Positions 1-15,200 of a stretch of 64,000 nt of DNA are shown here, piece after piece. The notes beneath the pieces are model-generated. The model did no database searches. It was not told the DNA's origin and saw only the letters and a list, made by a program, of their open reading frames with translations. Every line of letters starts with the position of its first letter. Position 1 is the stretch's first letter. Source of the DNA: Ampullaceana balthica (taxonomy: Eukaryota > Mollusca > Gastropoda > Lymnaeidae); NCBI GenBank assembly GCA_944989445.1, contig CALYLW010000163.1, forward strand, positions 281,501 to 345,500. Direction: 5' to 3'. Made by a program: the position numbers and the translations under genes.

Positions 1-712
<712 letters not shown>

Positions 713-1591
713 CTCTAAAGTGACAATGTAAACACATTTCTGGAAGCCAATGGTATACCAATTTTTTTTTAAGACTCTCTACTTACACTTGGTGTTAGAG
801 TTCATTTTGGTAATGGTTTCTTTTATAGCACCAATTTTCCATCCAAATTTCAGCATGCTTACAGTGATCTGATTTTCAAAAATTATCTTAAATAAAAAGG
901 TCTTTAGATTTTTCTTAAATGTTTCTTTATTGTTACATTCTCTCAATGATTTGGAAAGACTAGTTTATAACAGTTTCTTCAAAAGAGCGCTTTCTGGGGG
1001 ACTTCTTTCTGTGTCCATCAACACTGGAAAATTTCAGATTAGACTTAAGAATTATTAAGATACATTTATTTTAATTCAGTGCTTTAAAATATTCAGGCAC
1101 TGATCCATTTATACAGCCATATGGCAGTGAGACCACATGTCATTTCCCTCATGTGATTTAATTTTCCTAGTGCAACTAAGTTGATAAGGCAGAATAACTG
1201 CTCAGAGAAAGAAGAGAGCATTGGTGGAAGAATGGGGTTAGTTAGCAATGGTTAAATAAGAATGTTAATTAACAATTTGAAAAATAAACGAAAATTCAGG
1301 AACTTTCATCTCCATTTTGTAACGCAGTAATTCATCAGAAGAGCTGTCGTCACTTTCTGTCTCTGAGTCAGACTCCATTACTGCTATTAGCTTAATATGC
1401 TTTTCATTTGGTTTGATAAGTAGGCGAAGTGTTAGAACCATGGTAGGCAAACTTTATCAACATTTTGAACATTCCCGTCAGTCAATAGTTTAAAACCAAA
1501 ATGTTCGTGTAATTGTCTGGAAATTTATTATTTATCTGCCGCTATTTTTAATTATTATTTTTTTTACTTTTTGACTTCCAATAATTTGTAA

Positions 1592-1681
1592 GTGATGGGT
1601 CGATTAATCGTTAAAAATAATTTAATCGTTAAAAAAATTTAACGATTAATCGAGATATTAATCGTTAATTCCGCAGCCCTA
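1592..1681. repeat. Small palindromic MITE-like repeat
   Basis: About 90 bp made of inverted copies of CGATTAATCG and AACGATTAATCG, starting GTGATGGG and ending GCAGCCCTAA. A related copy lies at about 56034-56092 (GTGATGGGATGATTAATCGG ... GACCCTAA). It looks like a short non-autonomous DNA element. Confidence 0.55.
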
Positions 1682-1859
1682 ATAAAAAGTAAAAAACAAT
1701 AACATTAAATTATTAATATATAATAAAATAAACAAATTAACAAAGTGTTGATCATGAAATCATTAAAATCCATGCAAAATATAGTAAGACAATCAAGTTC
1801 AATACAAGAAAAAAATATTAAGTTAAAAAGTTAAAAGTATAGATATTACTTTATTTTTT

Positions 1860-2435
1860 CTTATCTTATCTGTTTACAGACGCTCCTTCTATACAGAAGA
1901 TTATTGCGTCCTACGCTTATCTATGGTTTGTGTTTAGTCCTGCATTTTTATTAGAGATTTAAATGTTGATAAAGTGTTGGTTTTCCTGGTTTCTTCAGGC
2001 AACCCATTCCACGCCCGAATTCCGGACGGGAAGAACGAAAATTTGTGTTTTTTCTTGCATACGGAATAAGAAAGGCGTTTTTATCCTTATGTCTATCTGA
2101 GAGTTGTATTAAGTTATCTTTGTGTTCTATTTCTAAATTAGAATTACACATGTAATTGCTTTATGTATGATTACTACTTTAGTTTTATATCTCTGTTACA
2201 TTTGTTAAAGTTTCTTTTTATAAAGCCTAAGGTTTTGTTTGATTTTTTAATAACTTCATTGACATGGGGGTTCCATGATAGTTTCTCATTTATTAAGACT
2301 CCTAAGTATTTTGCATCTTTAGTTTGGGTCAGTTCTTTTCCATGAATATAATATTTTGAATTTATTTGTTTCTTTTTCTTTGTTACTCTTAACAGTTGAC
2401 ACTTTTCTGGGTGGAAAGATACTTTACTAGATAAG
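1860..2435 (-). mobile_element. CR1-like LINE 3' fragment (decayed)
   Basis: Closely similar to the better copy at 5108-6010, with the same 3' end (ATAAGATAAG tail region near 1860). On the minus strand it encodes scraps of the reverse-transcriptase C-terminus (NSNLEIEHKDNLIQLSDRHK), broken by frameshifts. It is 5' truncated around 2435. Confidence 0.75.
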
Positions 2436-3256
2436 ATAACAACCTAAGTTAACTAACAGCATATTAAACTTAAATCATTTGAATAAAAGAACAGTTTTTA
2501 ATATGGATCTAGGTCTAGATCATGACTTCTTGTACACCACACTACACACTCAGTACAACACTATTCACTTGGTACACACAACAAAGTTCGTTGAACTTCG
2601 TTCAATCTCGTTCATTCAATTCATTGTAAAATGTTCATCGTTTACGTTGACAGTGTTATAGACTGTCATTGTAGATAGCAGAAACTCTCCATATGTTGGA
2701 TAATAAATATTTTAAATAATATTAAATACTAAATAGAAAGTAGTAAAGTACACCCCCCTTAGCTCTTACACTTAAATGTGGAGATATCCGGATCTGGCAA
2801 ATATTATGCCCAAACTATCCGGATCCGGAAAATAGTTTTAAAAAAACATATCCGGCCACCCCCTAATTTTGAGATATTTTTAAAATACAATATTTTTAAC
2901 ATTCAGCAATTGTTCATTCCAGTTTCTTTTAAGACCTATTAAGAGCTTATCTATACTTTGGCATATGGCTTCTTATTTAAATATTTTAAGTTATTTAAAA
3001 CATTGTATTACATGTACTGTACGTACTTTTAATTCATCCTGATAGTCTTCTTTATATATATATAATTTTTTTTTGTAATTTAAAGGTTTTTTGCATTTGT
3101 TTTTCCCAAAACGTTTTGTCTTAACTGATATTTTATGACCAAAAGATTGAATTAAGTCGAGCATATCATAGAAAGCAAACCAATTCTTCCCTGTCATATT
3201 TTCTGTTTATTAAAGCGGTTAAAATGAATGTGACTTTATTGTCAAATTTCTTTCAG

Positions 3257-6200
3257 ACACTGTACCAGTATTGCCCGATGACACTAGGCTGACTATCACT
3301 CCTACTGACAATAGGGGGACTGATACTGGTTAGTTTGATCTATTCTGATTTGAATGATAATGAAAAGGAGGAATTATTTATTTTATAGTTCTTCTAGTCT
3401 AGTCCTTTGTGTTTTTGAAATTTAAAAAAATGACTTTATCTCAGCAAATTGTATGTTTAAGGTGAAGAAGTAAGATACAGACAGAAACTAAGTACTAGTT
3501 ACTGGTCGGACAGTGGCATACCTAGAACTTTTGCGCCCTTTCTAAGTCAATCAAATTGTTGTTTTTACGAATTAATAAACATATTGTCATTCAGAAAAAC
3601 TTGAGGTGGGGAACTTTTTTATCATTGGATGAAATATTTAAATTAGGCAGTAAAAAATGAGGATGTATGTGTATAAAAACATAATGTTAATATTAAAAAT
3701 ATTTTTGTTTTATGCTGTTTATCCCTACTCAAAAGGAAAGTGTCGGTTGTCAGAAATAGTTGTACTTTTCTAATGCTAGCTGGTGCGGACCACACCCCAC
3801 CCCCAGGTATGCCACTCTTGTAGGAGTGGGTTTTTTAAAAAAACTTGATTGCAGTGAACAATTTGACATAGTTATAAGTCAAAACAAAATAGTAGGCAGA
3901 GGAAGAAACTTACTTCAATCCTACTTGGAGTTCACTGTAAGAGTCGTCTAAAACATATTTTACCTAAATGAGGCTGAGACATTTTTGGGGGGTTTTGTTT
4001 CATGAAACCAAAGCAACAACAAGAATATTTTTAAAAAGAGTTTTTTAAATGTTTTTTTTTGTAAATGATATTTCCAGTTGCTTTCGGAGAACTTCCAGAT
4101 GGTTATGGATCTGACTCCTTGAGATACCTTGCTAATAATGAAATCCAAAGGATCAATCAAGACAGAGATGATCCTAAGAAAGGTAAGTCCTTCTATTTTC
4201 ATGTCAAGCTGTCTTTAATTTTAATATCTACCGTATATACTCGTTCTATAGCCCGTTCGTTCATAAGCCGACCCCCCACTTTTGGAGGGAAAAGTATTAA
4301 AAGTGTATAACCCGATCGCAAGCCGACCCCCCAAAAATAATAGGACAGCTTTAAAAAAATGGTACATATTTTTTTAAAGCTACAAGCTAAATCGGTCATT
4401 ATGATTGTTTACTTTGTACTGCCTATCTTTTTCTTTATGCTCTTTGTTAAGCAAGAGTTACCGGTATTTAAAAAAAAATTTATTTGGTAAACAGTGACGA
4501 AATTAAAATCCGTGGTTGAAAACAAAATTTGTAAAACAATTTATTAAAACGTTCACAAAAATAAATAAAATGATTAAATAAGGTAAGTGCTGATTTTTAA
4601 TAATGTATTATAGCTTCTGATCCTACATGTGGAAGAAAATCAGAAGCCCCGAGCCTAGTGCTCTTCATGGGTCTTCCTCGAAGACCCTCCCAGCTATCTG
4701 GCCCTCTCCCCCAGAAAAGGACGTGACAGCTGGGAAAACCCCCCGGAGCAGTCGCTTCTGAAGCGGCCACCTGGGCATCCAGGACAGAAAGTCGAAAATG
4801 CCTCCCACTAAGTTGACCTCACAAGGAGGGGTGGAATTGCCTTACTACGACCCGCTACCACTTCGGCGCCACCCTGGCAAAGCATACGAGTCTCAATGGT
4901 TAGGATCGCCGCTATGCGGGGGATCATCAATGACCTACCTAGGGTGCAACCCCCACTGGAAGGTTTCCTCAGAGCTGGCGTCCGCTGCGTTCTTCGCGGT
5001 TCCTTTTGCTAATCCGTACTGGCGCTCCTGGCCCTAAACCGGCACCGCTCAATGGCGTTGCTAGTAAAATTGAGGGGGACGAAACGGTCGCTTCGGATTT
5101 ACCTGACCCTCTTATCTTATCTGTTTCAGACGCTCCTTCTATACAGAAGATTATTGCATCCTACGCTTATCTATGGTTTGTGTTTAGTCCTGCATTCTTA
5201 TTAGAGTTTTAAATGTTGATAAAGTGTTGGCTTTCCTGGTTTCTTCAGGCAACCCATTCCACGCCCGAATTCCGGACGGGAAGAACGAAAATTTGTATGA
5301 ATTTGTTCTCGCATACGGAATAAGAAAGGTGTTTTTATCCTTATGTCTATCTGAGGGTTGTATTAAGTTATCTTTGTGTTGTATTTCTAAATTAGAGTTA
5401 ATTGCTTTATGTATGATTACTACTTTGCTTTTGGTTCTTCTATCCTCTAGTGTTTCAAGGTTTAATGATTTAACTAATTTTGTTATTCTTGTCAGTTTCG
5501 AATATTCTCCAGTGATGAATCTGGCAGCTCTTTTTTGGATTTGTTCTAGTTTATCAATGTTTTCTTTGGTGGATGGGTCCCATACAGAAGATGCATATTC
5601 TAGTACAGGTCTCACCAAAGTGAGATAGCATTTTAGTTTTATATCTTTATTACAATTGTAAAGGTTTCTTTTTATAAAGCCTAAGGTCTTGTTTGATTTT
5701 TTAATAACTTCATTGACATGGGGATTCCATGATAATTTCTCATTTATTATGACTCCTAAGTATTTTGCATCTTTAGTTTGGGTTAGTTCCTTTCCATGAA
5801 TGAAATATTTTGAATTTATTTGTTTCTTTTTCTTTGTTTCTCTTAACAGTTGACACTTTTCTGGGTGGAAACTCATACTCCAGTTAGTTTCCCATTTTAT
5901 CAATTCATCTAGGTCTTTTTGTAAAATTTTGCTATCTTGTTCTGATTTAATTGTTCTATAGATTATACGATCATCAGCAAACAACCTAACTTTTGTTCCT
6001 GTTGAGATGTTGTTGAGATGTTATACCTCAACGGGTACTTTGGTTTTCATCATCGACAATGCATTTCTTCTTCTTCGTTCTCAAAATCTTTTGATAGAGG
6101 ATTTAGACAGCAAGTCCTATATTTGTGATGAACTGCGCTGTGGCTGTCAGTTGTTCCAGTCCACCATAGAGTTTGTCATCGAGGGTAGCTTCCTGGGGCC

Positions 6201-9200
6201 ATATGTCTGTCCGGGTTTGGTGGTACAGAGGGCAGTTTTGGAGAACATGTTCCGCATTTTCCGCAGCTATCCCGCAGGGGCACATTTCGCTTTCTCCAAT
6301 TCGAAGTTTGCGGAACATGTGTTGCCTTAGTTTGTTGTGGCCCGTCATTAGCCTGAAAGACAATGCATTTAAGATGCTTTGTCTGTAATCATATGTGACT
6401 AGCACCTAACACCTAACATATCGGACTTGGGCATTGCCTGCTGGGAGTTGTTGGTTTCAGGTCGCCGAGTCGCGGTCAGGTCCGTGCCCCACGACCTTAC
6501 TCATCCGCCGAGCCCCATAGAGGCCACCCCCTTTCGACGGTATAGCTTCTGATAGAGCAGTCGAATCTTGTAGAATGTAGAAAAGGACATTGATAATCTA
6601 CAATAACAACACCGATATTCAATATCCATGCAGAAATCACCTATGACCCGCTCGTAAGCCGACCCCCCCCCCTTTTTCCCCTAGATTTTGTCCAAAAAAG
6701 GGTCAGCTTGCGAACGAGTATATACGGTAAATTAGTACCAAGACTAAGAAGGAAAAGAAATTAAATGTTTAGTTCCCTTCCCATTAAAACATTTGTACAG
6801 AAATGGTGCCGTAAAATATGAACATCGTGGCTCATTTCTTAAATGTTACAGCTTCTTTTCGGACTCATGCCCATCGTATCTTACTGAACTTTTGTCGGTC
6901 TACTCACCCACTCGCCAGCTACGATCTTCTGCAGACACACGCGTTCTCTCTATTCTTACGACACGCACCAAAACATTTGGTGAAAGGTCGTTCTCTTTTT
7001 GTGCAGCCAAACAATGGAATTCTCTACCATTACACATACGTAGTATTCAAACAACCAAGTCCTTCAAGACTGCACTTAAGACACATCTTTTCAACATTTA
7101 TTTTCAAAATTAATGAAACAACATTTCTTGTAAATGATTAACGTAGCTTATGTATTATGTACTGTAATTTTTGTGTTTGTTATGATATGAAAGTTAATTT
7201 AATACTTATAGGTATGTTATTTCTTTCATGTAAAGCGCTGTGAGCCCAGTTCCTTACTGGGATAGAGCGCTATATAAATAATCAATTTATTATTATTATT
7301 ATTATGCAAAAACATGACTGGTTCATTAGAAATAGAACATGCTTCAGTTGTGTCTTTAATCCTTTCTAACTCTTATTACTTGGCTCAACCAGCCTTGGAA
7401 CTACTTTTTATACTCGACTATAAATCGATGTTGAGTATAAGACAGCCCCCCAATATGAGACTTGAAAAGTGGAATTTTAAGGTTTCTTCAATTATCGCTA
7501 CAGTAAACTCATGGCCTGTCAGCCATGTGTATGTAAATGCTTTGCCACCGACCGGCACAATGGTTTTGCAGTAATATATAATCAATAAAATAGTATAATT
7601 TTAATATATTCCCATATAAATTAACAATATTAACTTACTGTCATGAAAAAAAACGGAAATTTGTGTTGTACTTTTGAAAAAAACATTTTATCAAATGCTA
7701 TAAAGTAATGGTAGACATAGGTAGCGCAACTTTTATTAAATTATTCAACTATAGATCAACACTGTGACCTAAAGGTAGGTGTTTAACAACTATAGATCAA
7801 CACTGTGACCTAAAGGTAGGTGTTTAACAACTATAGATCAACACTGTGACCCAAAGGTAGGTGTTTAACAACTATAGATCAACACTGTGACCCAAAGGTA
7901 GGTGTTTTAACAACTATAGATCAACACTGTGACCCAAAGGTAGGTGTTTAACAACTATAGATCAACACTGTGACCCAAAGGTAGGTGTTTAACAACTATA
8001 GATCAACACTGTGACCCAAAGGTAGGTGTTTAACAACTATAGATCAACACTGTGACCCAAAGGTAGGTGTTTAACAACTATAGATCAACACTGTGACCCA
8101 AAGGTAGGTGTTTAACAACTATAGATCAACACTGTGACCCAAAGGTAGGTGTTTAACAACTATAGATCAACACTGTGACCCAAAGGTAGGTGTTTAACAA
8201 CTATAGATCAACACTGTGACCTAAAGGTAGGTGTTTGACAACTATAGATCAACACTGTGACCCAAAGGTAGGTGTTTGACAACTATAGATCAACACTGTG
8301 ACCCAAAGGTAGGTGTTTCACAACTATAGATCAACACTGTGACCCAAAGGTAGGTGTTTAACAACTATAGATCAACACTGTGACCCAAAGGTAGGTGTTT
8401 GACAACTATAGATCAACACTGTGACCCAAAGGTAGGTGTTTGACAACTATAGATCAACACTGTGACCCAAAGGTAGGTGTTTGACAACTATAGATCAACA
8501 CTGTGACCCAAAGGTAGGTGTTTGACAACTATAGATCAACACTGTGACCCAAAGGTAGGTGTTTAACAACTATAGATCAACACTGTGACCCAAAGGTAGG
8601 TGTTTAACAACTATAGATCAACACTGTGACCCAAAGGTAGGTGTTTAACAACTATAGATCAACACTGTGACCCAAAGGTAGGTGTTTGACAACTATAGAT
8701 CAACACTTTGACCCAAATGTAGGTGTTTGCTTTGAAATGTTCATCCAAACTACAGAAAACTATTTTGAGTGAAGATATGCTCATATGAAATTTAAAAAAT
8801 GAGTTATGTGAGTATAAGTCGACCCCCTGATTTTGGCCTTGAAATTTTTTTTTAAATCTCAACTTATACTCGAGTATATACGGCTCTTAGCTCAACCAAC
8901 CCTCAGAACTATCTACACACCCATTAACTTCTTAACTCAACCAACCCTGGTAACTTCCTGCACACCCTCAAAACAATCTTTATCCAGATATTTGCAATCA
9001 ATAATTTACCATTGGCTATCTCCATGCTGGGGGGGGGGCAGTTGGATTTTCAAATACCTTTTTCATTGTGAATGAAAGCAGCCACATAATATGAGGTGGG
9101 GTTTAAAAATATAGCACAACTTCTGAATGGGGTAAAGTACACATTCCATACCAAATCAAAACTACTTTAAATTAGCTGCTCTTAAGGTTCTATTTCAGAA

Positions 9201-12200
9201 CAATCCAAAAAGTAAATATGTTTTTGATAGTTTAAACCTAAAACCTTTTTTTTTAATACATTTTAGTTGGACACAAGGATATGCCTGAAACGGATCCCGA
9301 TTTTCAATCCATAATGCAGCAGTTTCTTGAACCCTTGAATGACGGTATGTTTTATGAAAGACTTTCTGTTATCATGTCATTCTTGTTCATGTATTTGGAT
9401 GTCCAGTGTTAAATCTTGTTGATATCTCATGACTTTTCACATAACAACATCTGTATCATGGCACTGAGCTAACCTAATGGTGTCCCTACTCAGGAGAGCT
9501 GAGTCATGTGAGAAAAAGGTGGGGGGGGGGAGGGGGTTAAGGGTTGGATGGAAAATGATAGAGGAAATTTAGAATATAGAGATACAGTAATAAGTTTTAA
9601 AATAAAAAATTAGAGGGTTGAAAGAAAAATTAATTTCTAATGTATGAAAAAGACTTGTGATCAGGGGCACATTAAAAGTAAACAAATGAAATGACATTTT
9701 CTAAAAATGTACTGCTTTAACAGTCCTGCTTACTTCTTTGCTATGATGAGCTTTTAAGTTACACTGTCAGGATTTAAATTAATTAATTTTAAAATTGCCC
9801 TGTGCTATATTTTTTGGAGAAACTGTCTTTAACATTTTAATAAGAAAAACAGTCTTTCAGCAACAATAATTATGTTGCTGTTGTTTTTTTAAGATGACAC
9901 TTCTTTCAATGTTTATTACAAATAAAAGGAACTATGTGTTCATAGAAAATCAAAACTTTCACCTTCTCCTAGTTTTACGCTACTCACACCCATGTGTACT
10001 TTGCTTTTTGATAACAACGGCAGTAAAAAAAATTTGTCTTTGATTTTTACTTCTGCTTAGAAAAGCTCAGGGGTTCCCAGTATATATGCCAAGTAGTTCA
10101 GCACTGTACCTGGCCAACCCATTGTGACAAATTAGTGCCTAAAAATTATTAAATATCTCGTCCTAATTAACGTCTGTAGGTAATTTTGTAAAGCTATGCC
10201 AAGATTTTATGGACCTAGGTCATAGGTTCCCAACCTTTTTCTGCTGGTGACTCCTTTTTTATAAAAGCCATGTGACCCGGGACCCCCCATGCAAACAAAA
10301 AGGAATTAAAATGTATTTATTTTTAAATAGAATTTTTAGTTTTAGTATAATTTTATTTTAAATTACAATGTATATTCAACAATTAATTTAATGTGATGAT
10401 TGAAATTACATGTGATTAACCAGCTTCCGAATGATACATACCACACCAGCATTGCGTAAGCAACTTTTCATTAAACAAGTTACATGCCAAGGAATTATTT
10501 TTCAAATCCAATAATTCATATTGTAATTCATCCGGAATACCCCGAAATTATCTAGAAATGTGATGATATCAGTTTCCTTTCCTTTCCTTGAAGTTTCAGG
10601 TTCAGCCTATTTTGCTGTTCTAATATATCTGCTAGATATGCTACTCTTTTCAACCAATCTTCATTTTTAAAATGTATTAAAGGGTCATGCTTCCCGTTGC
10701 ACTTCAAGAAAAAACCTGATTTCATCTTTCAATTCAAAGATAAGATTCACAACATTTCTTTTTGACAACACTGCAGTGTAGAAAAGAATAATCTTGCAAT
10801 CAGAATCCACAGTGCTTAAAACCAACTAGTGTTAAGAGCTCCAGTTCTGACCTAATTTACGATTTTTATGAGAGAATTAAGTACCTCTTGCAGAGGAGTT
10901 GGAAGAGTCTTACTGGCTAAGACATATCTGTCAATCATGCAGTGGCTTTCCCTTGCTTTGGTAGTAAGCTCTTTTACTTATTTTGGAAAGCCTGATTATT
11001 GACCCAAACATAGATGGTGCACCATCCATACAACCCCCACAGACATTTAACCATTACAATCCTTCAGTCTTAAAAGAACGACTTTATCCTCTCCATAATA
11101 TCTTTACCTTTTTTTTTGTAGTTTCTAGTCTACTTCTTAATATAAATTCTTTGATTTCATCTGAATGAACATATTTCACGTAGGCAAGCAACTGAGCACA
11201 CGAGCTTACGTCTGTTGATTCCTCATCTTGAAAATAAAACAGTGGTGAAACCACTATACAATATCCTATATGTCACGCTATTTTTGACCATTTTAAACCA
11301 CCTCCCTCCCCCTATCACTAACTGTCACAAATCTCGGACCCCCCTCCCTAAAGTACGTCACATTTTCGAACAAAAATTTATTTTTTTATTAACAAAATAA
11401 TTAAAATTTAATGTAAAATACTGTGACGTCACACATGGCCGGACCCCCCCTACCCCCTGTCACAAACTGTCACACTTTCTTACACCCCCTCCTCCCTCCT
11501 TGAGCGTGACGTACTTTATGGACGGCCCCTTTGGTGTGCCTCGGGGTATCTGGTAAAGTGAGCGACCAATCGAAAAAGCATATTTTGAAGAGTACATGAC
11601 AGTCACTTGTTGAATATTGTTTGGGAGCGCTCAATGTTGAAAATAAAGTCTCCAATTATAGCTATGTATATTAATCATCTTATAACTTCTCTATTCAGCA
11701 TTTGTGTTAACTGTATTTATATGTACGAGTACAAATTTAGAAGCGCAAGATTGCATTGTAGTGAATATTTTTATGTTGTCGAATGTATAAGTAGGCCACC
11801 CCCAGAAAACCCTTCGCAACCCCAAAGGGGATCACGACCCACAGATTGGGAACCTGTGACCTAGATGTTTATTTAAACATCCTGGTCAAATTCATTTTTG
11901 AGGCTTTTACTAAATGAACGTAAATAAACTTTGAAAAATAACTTCTTTGTGATAGATGAATTATATCAATCAACACACCACAGCCTATGGCATAGCAGTC
12001 TCTGTCCCTAGTACCTTATGGCATTGTAGTCTCTGTCTCTAGTGCCTGTTGACACAGCAGTCTCTGTCTCTAGTACTGTTCCAGGTCGGAAAATTTTAGA
12101 GATGTGCTTTGCATTCTCAATTAACAAACACTGTTCAAAATAATGGGAGAGCAATAAGAGTGAATGTTCTACCTAGAAGGTATTTTTGAAGTTTTTGTAG

Positions 12201-15200
12201 AGCCCACAATATGGCTAAACATTCTCTCTCTATGGTGCTGTAGTTACCTTCTGTTCTTGTCAAATTTCTGCTTAGATATTGTATAGGATGGAGGATACCA
12301 TCATGTTCTTGCATGAGGCACGCTCCTAATGCAATGGACAATGCATCAGTAGAAACAATGAAAGGTTTATCCCATTGAGGTGTAACCAAGATGGGTTTCT
12401 TCCTAAATGCTTCCTGAATGTTCTCCAATGCGTTGAGGCAATCTCCTGAAAACTGAAATTTTCGAATATCTGTGTTTTTTGTAATTTCTGTCAGTGGGTG
12501 AACAATTTCTGCATAATTTGCAATGAAAGGTCTGTAAAAGTTACATAGTCCCAGCAGGGCTTGCACTTGTTTCTTAGATTTTGGGACTGACAGGTTAAAG
12601 ATCTTGTTTTCATTCTCCACCACCTCCTATTCTGTATCCCAAAAAATCAATATATTTCTTTCCAATGTTGATCTTTTCTGGTGAGATTGTCACATTATGT
12701 TTCTTGAGTCTATCCAGTACAGCTTCAAGTGTATGGATATGTGTTTCCCAATCTTTAGTGTGGATACATATGTCGTCTACATAATGTTCCACATTTGGAA
12801 TGCCTTGTAACATCACTTTCATAAATCTGCTAAAAGTGGCTGTACTGTTGACTAATCCAAATGGCATCACTAACCATTCATATACTTCATCCATGGCTAT
12901 GAATGCAGTATATTTGACAGAATCAGGATCCATATTTATCTGCCAAAAACCTCTGTTTAAGTCAAATGTAGTGAATATTCTGGAATTACCAATTCTGTCT
13001 ATAATGTCTCTTGGGTCTCCAAGAGGTTCATGGTCCAATTTTGTAATATTATTCAATTGTCTGTAATCACAGCATAGTCGAATCTTTCTGTTCTTCTTTT
13101 TTACTATGACAGTTGGTGAGGTATAGTTAGCTTCAACTGCTTTTCTTATTTTGTTTTCTTTGAGTAGGTAATCAATTTCTTGTTTTACTGTGTCTCTAGA
13201 TGCCATTGGAATAGGGTATACTTTAGTTTTGAAAGGTTCATGTTCTAATAGTTGTATTTTATGAGTCACAGTTTTTGTGTTTCCTGTTTCTTTTGTTATG
13301 ACACCTTCGTATTTTTGTAAAATTTTCATCACTCTGTGTTTCATCTTATCTGGTATGTCAGATGATATTCTTTCACTGTCAGGGCTTTTCTTTTTCATTG
13401 TAAATGTACTGTCATTTTCATCATTTTCTTTGCTGATGATATTTACTGTTTGTTTTTCTTCTTTATTGTCACCATATGCTCTTAGTTTATCAATGTATAA
13501 TTTTTTCACATGTCCTTTTATATTGACACTTTATGTGACATCACTAAGTTTCTCTTCAATGTTGTATGGACCTTCCCATGTGATTGCATTCTTTGCGTTT
13601 GGTAACAATACTAAGACTTGTTCTGGTTCAAATGTTCGTAACTGTCTGTGTTTATTTTTGATTTCTTGTACTTTGCTTGATTAGTCTTTGTTTTTCTGTT
13701 TCAATACTGTAGAGTATTTTATCTCTAGTTTCTGACATCAGCTGATATCTGTCCTGTATGGCATCTTGTTTGCTTATATGTCTTTCTTTGAAATAAAGGA
13801 CTTGCAGGGTTTTGACCAAACATTAACTCAAAAGGACTAAAACCTGTGCTTTCATGCTTGCTGCTGTTGTATGCAAATAGTACTAAAGGTAAATATTCAT
13901 GCCATTTGTCTTCATGGTCCACTGTCACCTTTAATAGCATATTCTTGATGGTTTTGTTTAGTCTTTCAATCACTCCATTTGATTGTGGATGGTAAATTGT
14001 GCCTTGCACTTGTGTAATATTTAACATTTTCATAATAGCTTGTGGCATCTGTCCCTTGAATTGACTGCCATTGTCTGAAAGAAGGGTTTGAGGAAAACCA
14101 TATCTGCTGAAAAAATTGAGTAACTCATTGCATATACTTTCTGCATCTATTCGCTTCAGTGGAATAACTTCACCCCATCTGGTGGCTATGTCCACTATGG
14201 TAAGAGCATACATATGTTTTTTCTTTGACATCTTTTTGAATGGTCCTATTAGGTCTATGGCGATTTTCTCGAATAAGAAGTTTGCCTTGTCAGATGATTA
14301 TATTGGCGCTGTGTGCTTTCCATCTTTGGGATTATGTCGTAGACACACTGTACATTTTTTAATGTATTCTTTTATCTGCCTAGCCATTTTAGGCCAGTAA
14401 AATTGTTCTGCTATTGTAGCAATTGTTTTCTTGGCGCCCATGTGTCCACCTAAAGGACTGTCATGTTTCATTTGTATAATGGTTTCTTGTAACTTTTTGG
14501 GAAGAACCACTCTTTTGCATGTACCTGCTTGTGCAATGTTTATCAATATGCCTTTATCTAGCTTGTAGTTTTTGTTGAGGCCTGTTTCATTGTCTTCGAT
14601 AAGTTTCATTTTTATTTCCATGATTGTGTTATCTTCTTCTTGTAGTTGTTTGAATTCTTGTTTTGACATTAGTTGGATTCCTATTTCAAGTTTCTCACAA
14701 ACTTCAATGTCTGTGATCTCTTTTCTATTTGTGGTGGCTCTTGTTTGTACAGTAGCACATTATTGATGGCTGTTGTCACACCAAGCTTTGAATATTTCAT
14801 CAGAATTGTCAACAACACCTTCAATATTGCCTATGATGAGATCACAAATGGCATCTTTCAAAACTCTGGCTCGAACTTCACCCTGAAACCAGGGTGAGTT
14901 GATGGTAAGAGTAGCAGTTGGACACTCTCTCTTTGTGCCATCAGCCATTATTAGTGTGTCTTTTTTCCCATCATATTCTTTTTCTTCCACCATCCTGCTG
15001 TGGACCACAATCGTTGTGCATCCTGAATCACGAAGACACATGCATTTTCTATTTTTGATGTAAACTGGGTAGAATTTCAGCTTTCCATGACTTTTAATAG
15101 TGGCCACAGTATTACTAGATCTTGATTCTTCTTGTTTAATTTTTCTTTATCATCTCCATCTTGGTAGTCATTCCTTCTCCGTGGCTGATCACAATCTCTG

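Larger units (their letters stand above)
4231..6727. mobile_element. TA-flanked TIR DNA element, host of nested LINEs
   Basis: The left end CCGTATATACTCGTTC at 4231 is inverted at the right end 6712-6727. TA dinucleotides flank both (4229-4230 and 6728-6729), as for Tc1/mariner-type insertion. Just inside each end are further inverted copies of a GCCGACCCCCC motif (about 4263, 4321, 6657). No transposase survives, since most of the interior is later LINE insertions. Fragments with the same ends occur near 8812-8884 and 7405-7455. Confidence 0.7.

Noticed and set aside
4798..5037. 79-codon plus-strand frame in GC-rich sequence
   Set aside because: It falls in the presumed 3' untranslated region of a minus-strand LINE and matches no known protein.
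7746..8730. Regular repeats that might suggest a CRISPR array
   Set aside because: Units are directly contiguous with no unique spacers, and the window is clearly animal DNA with introns.
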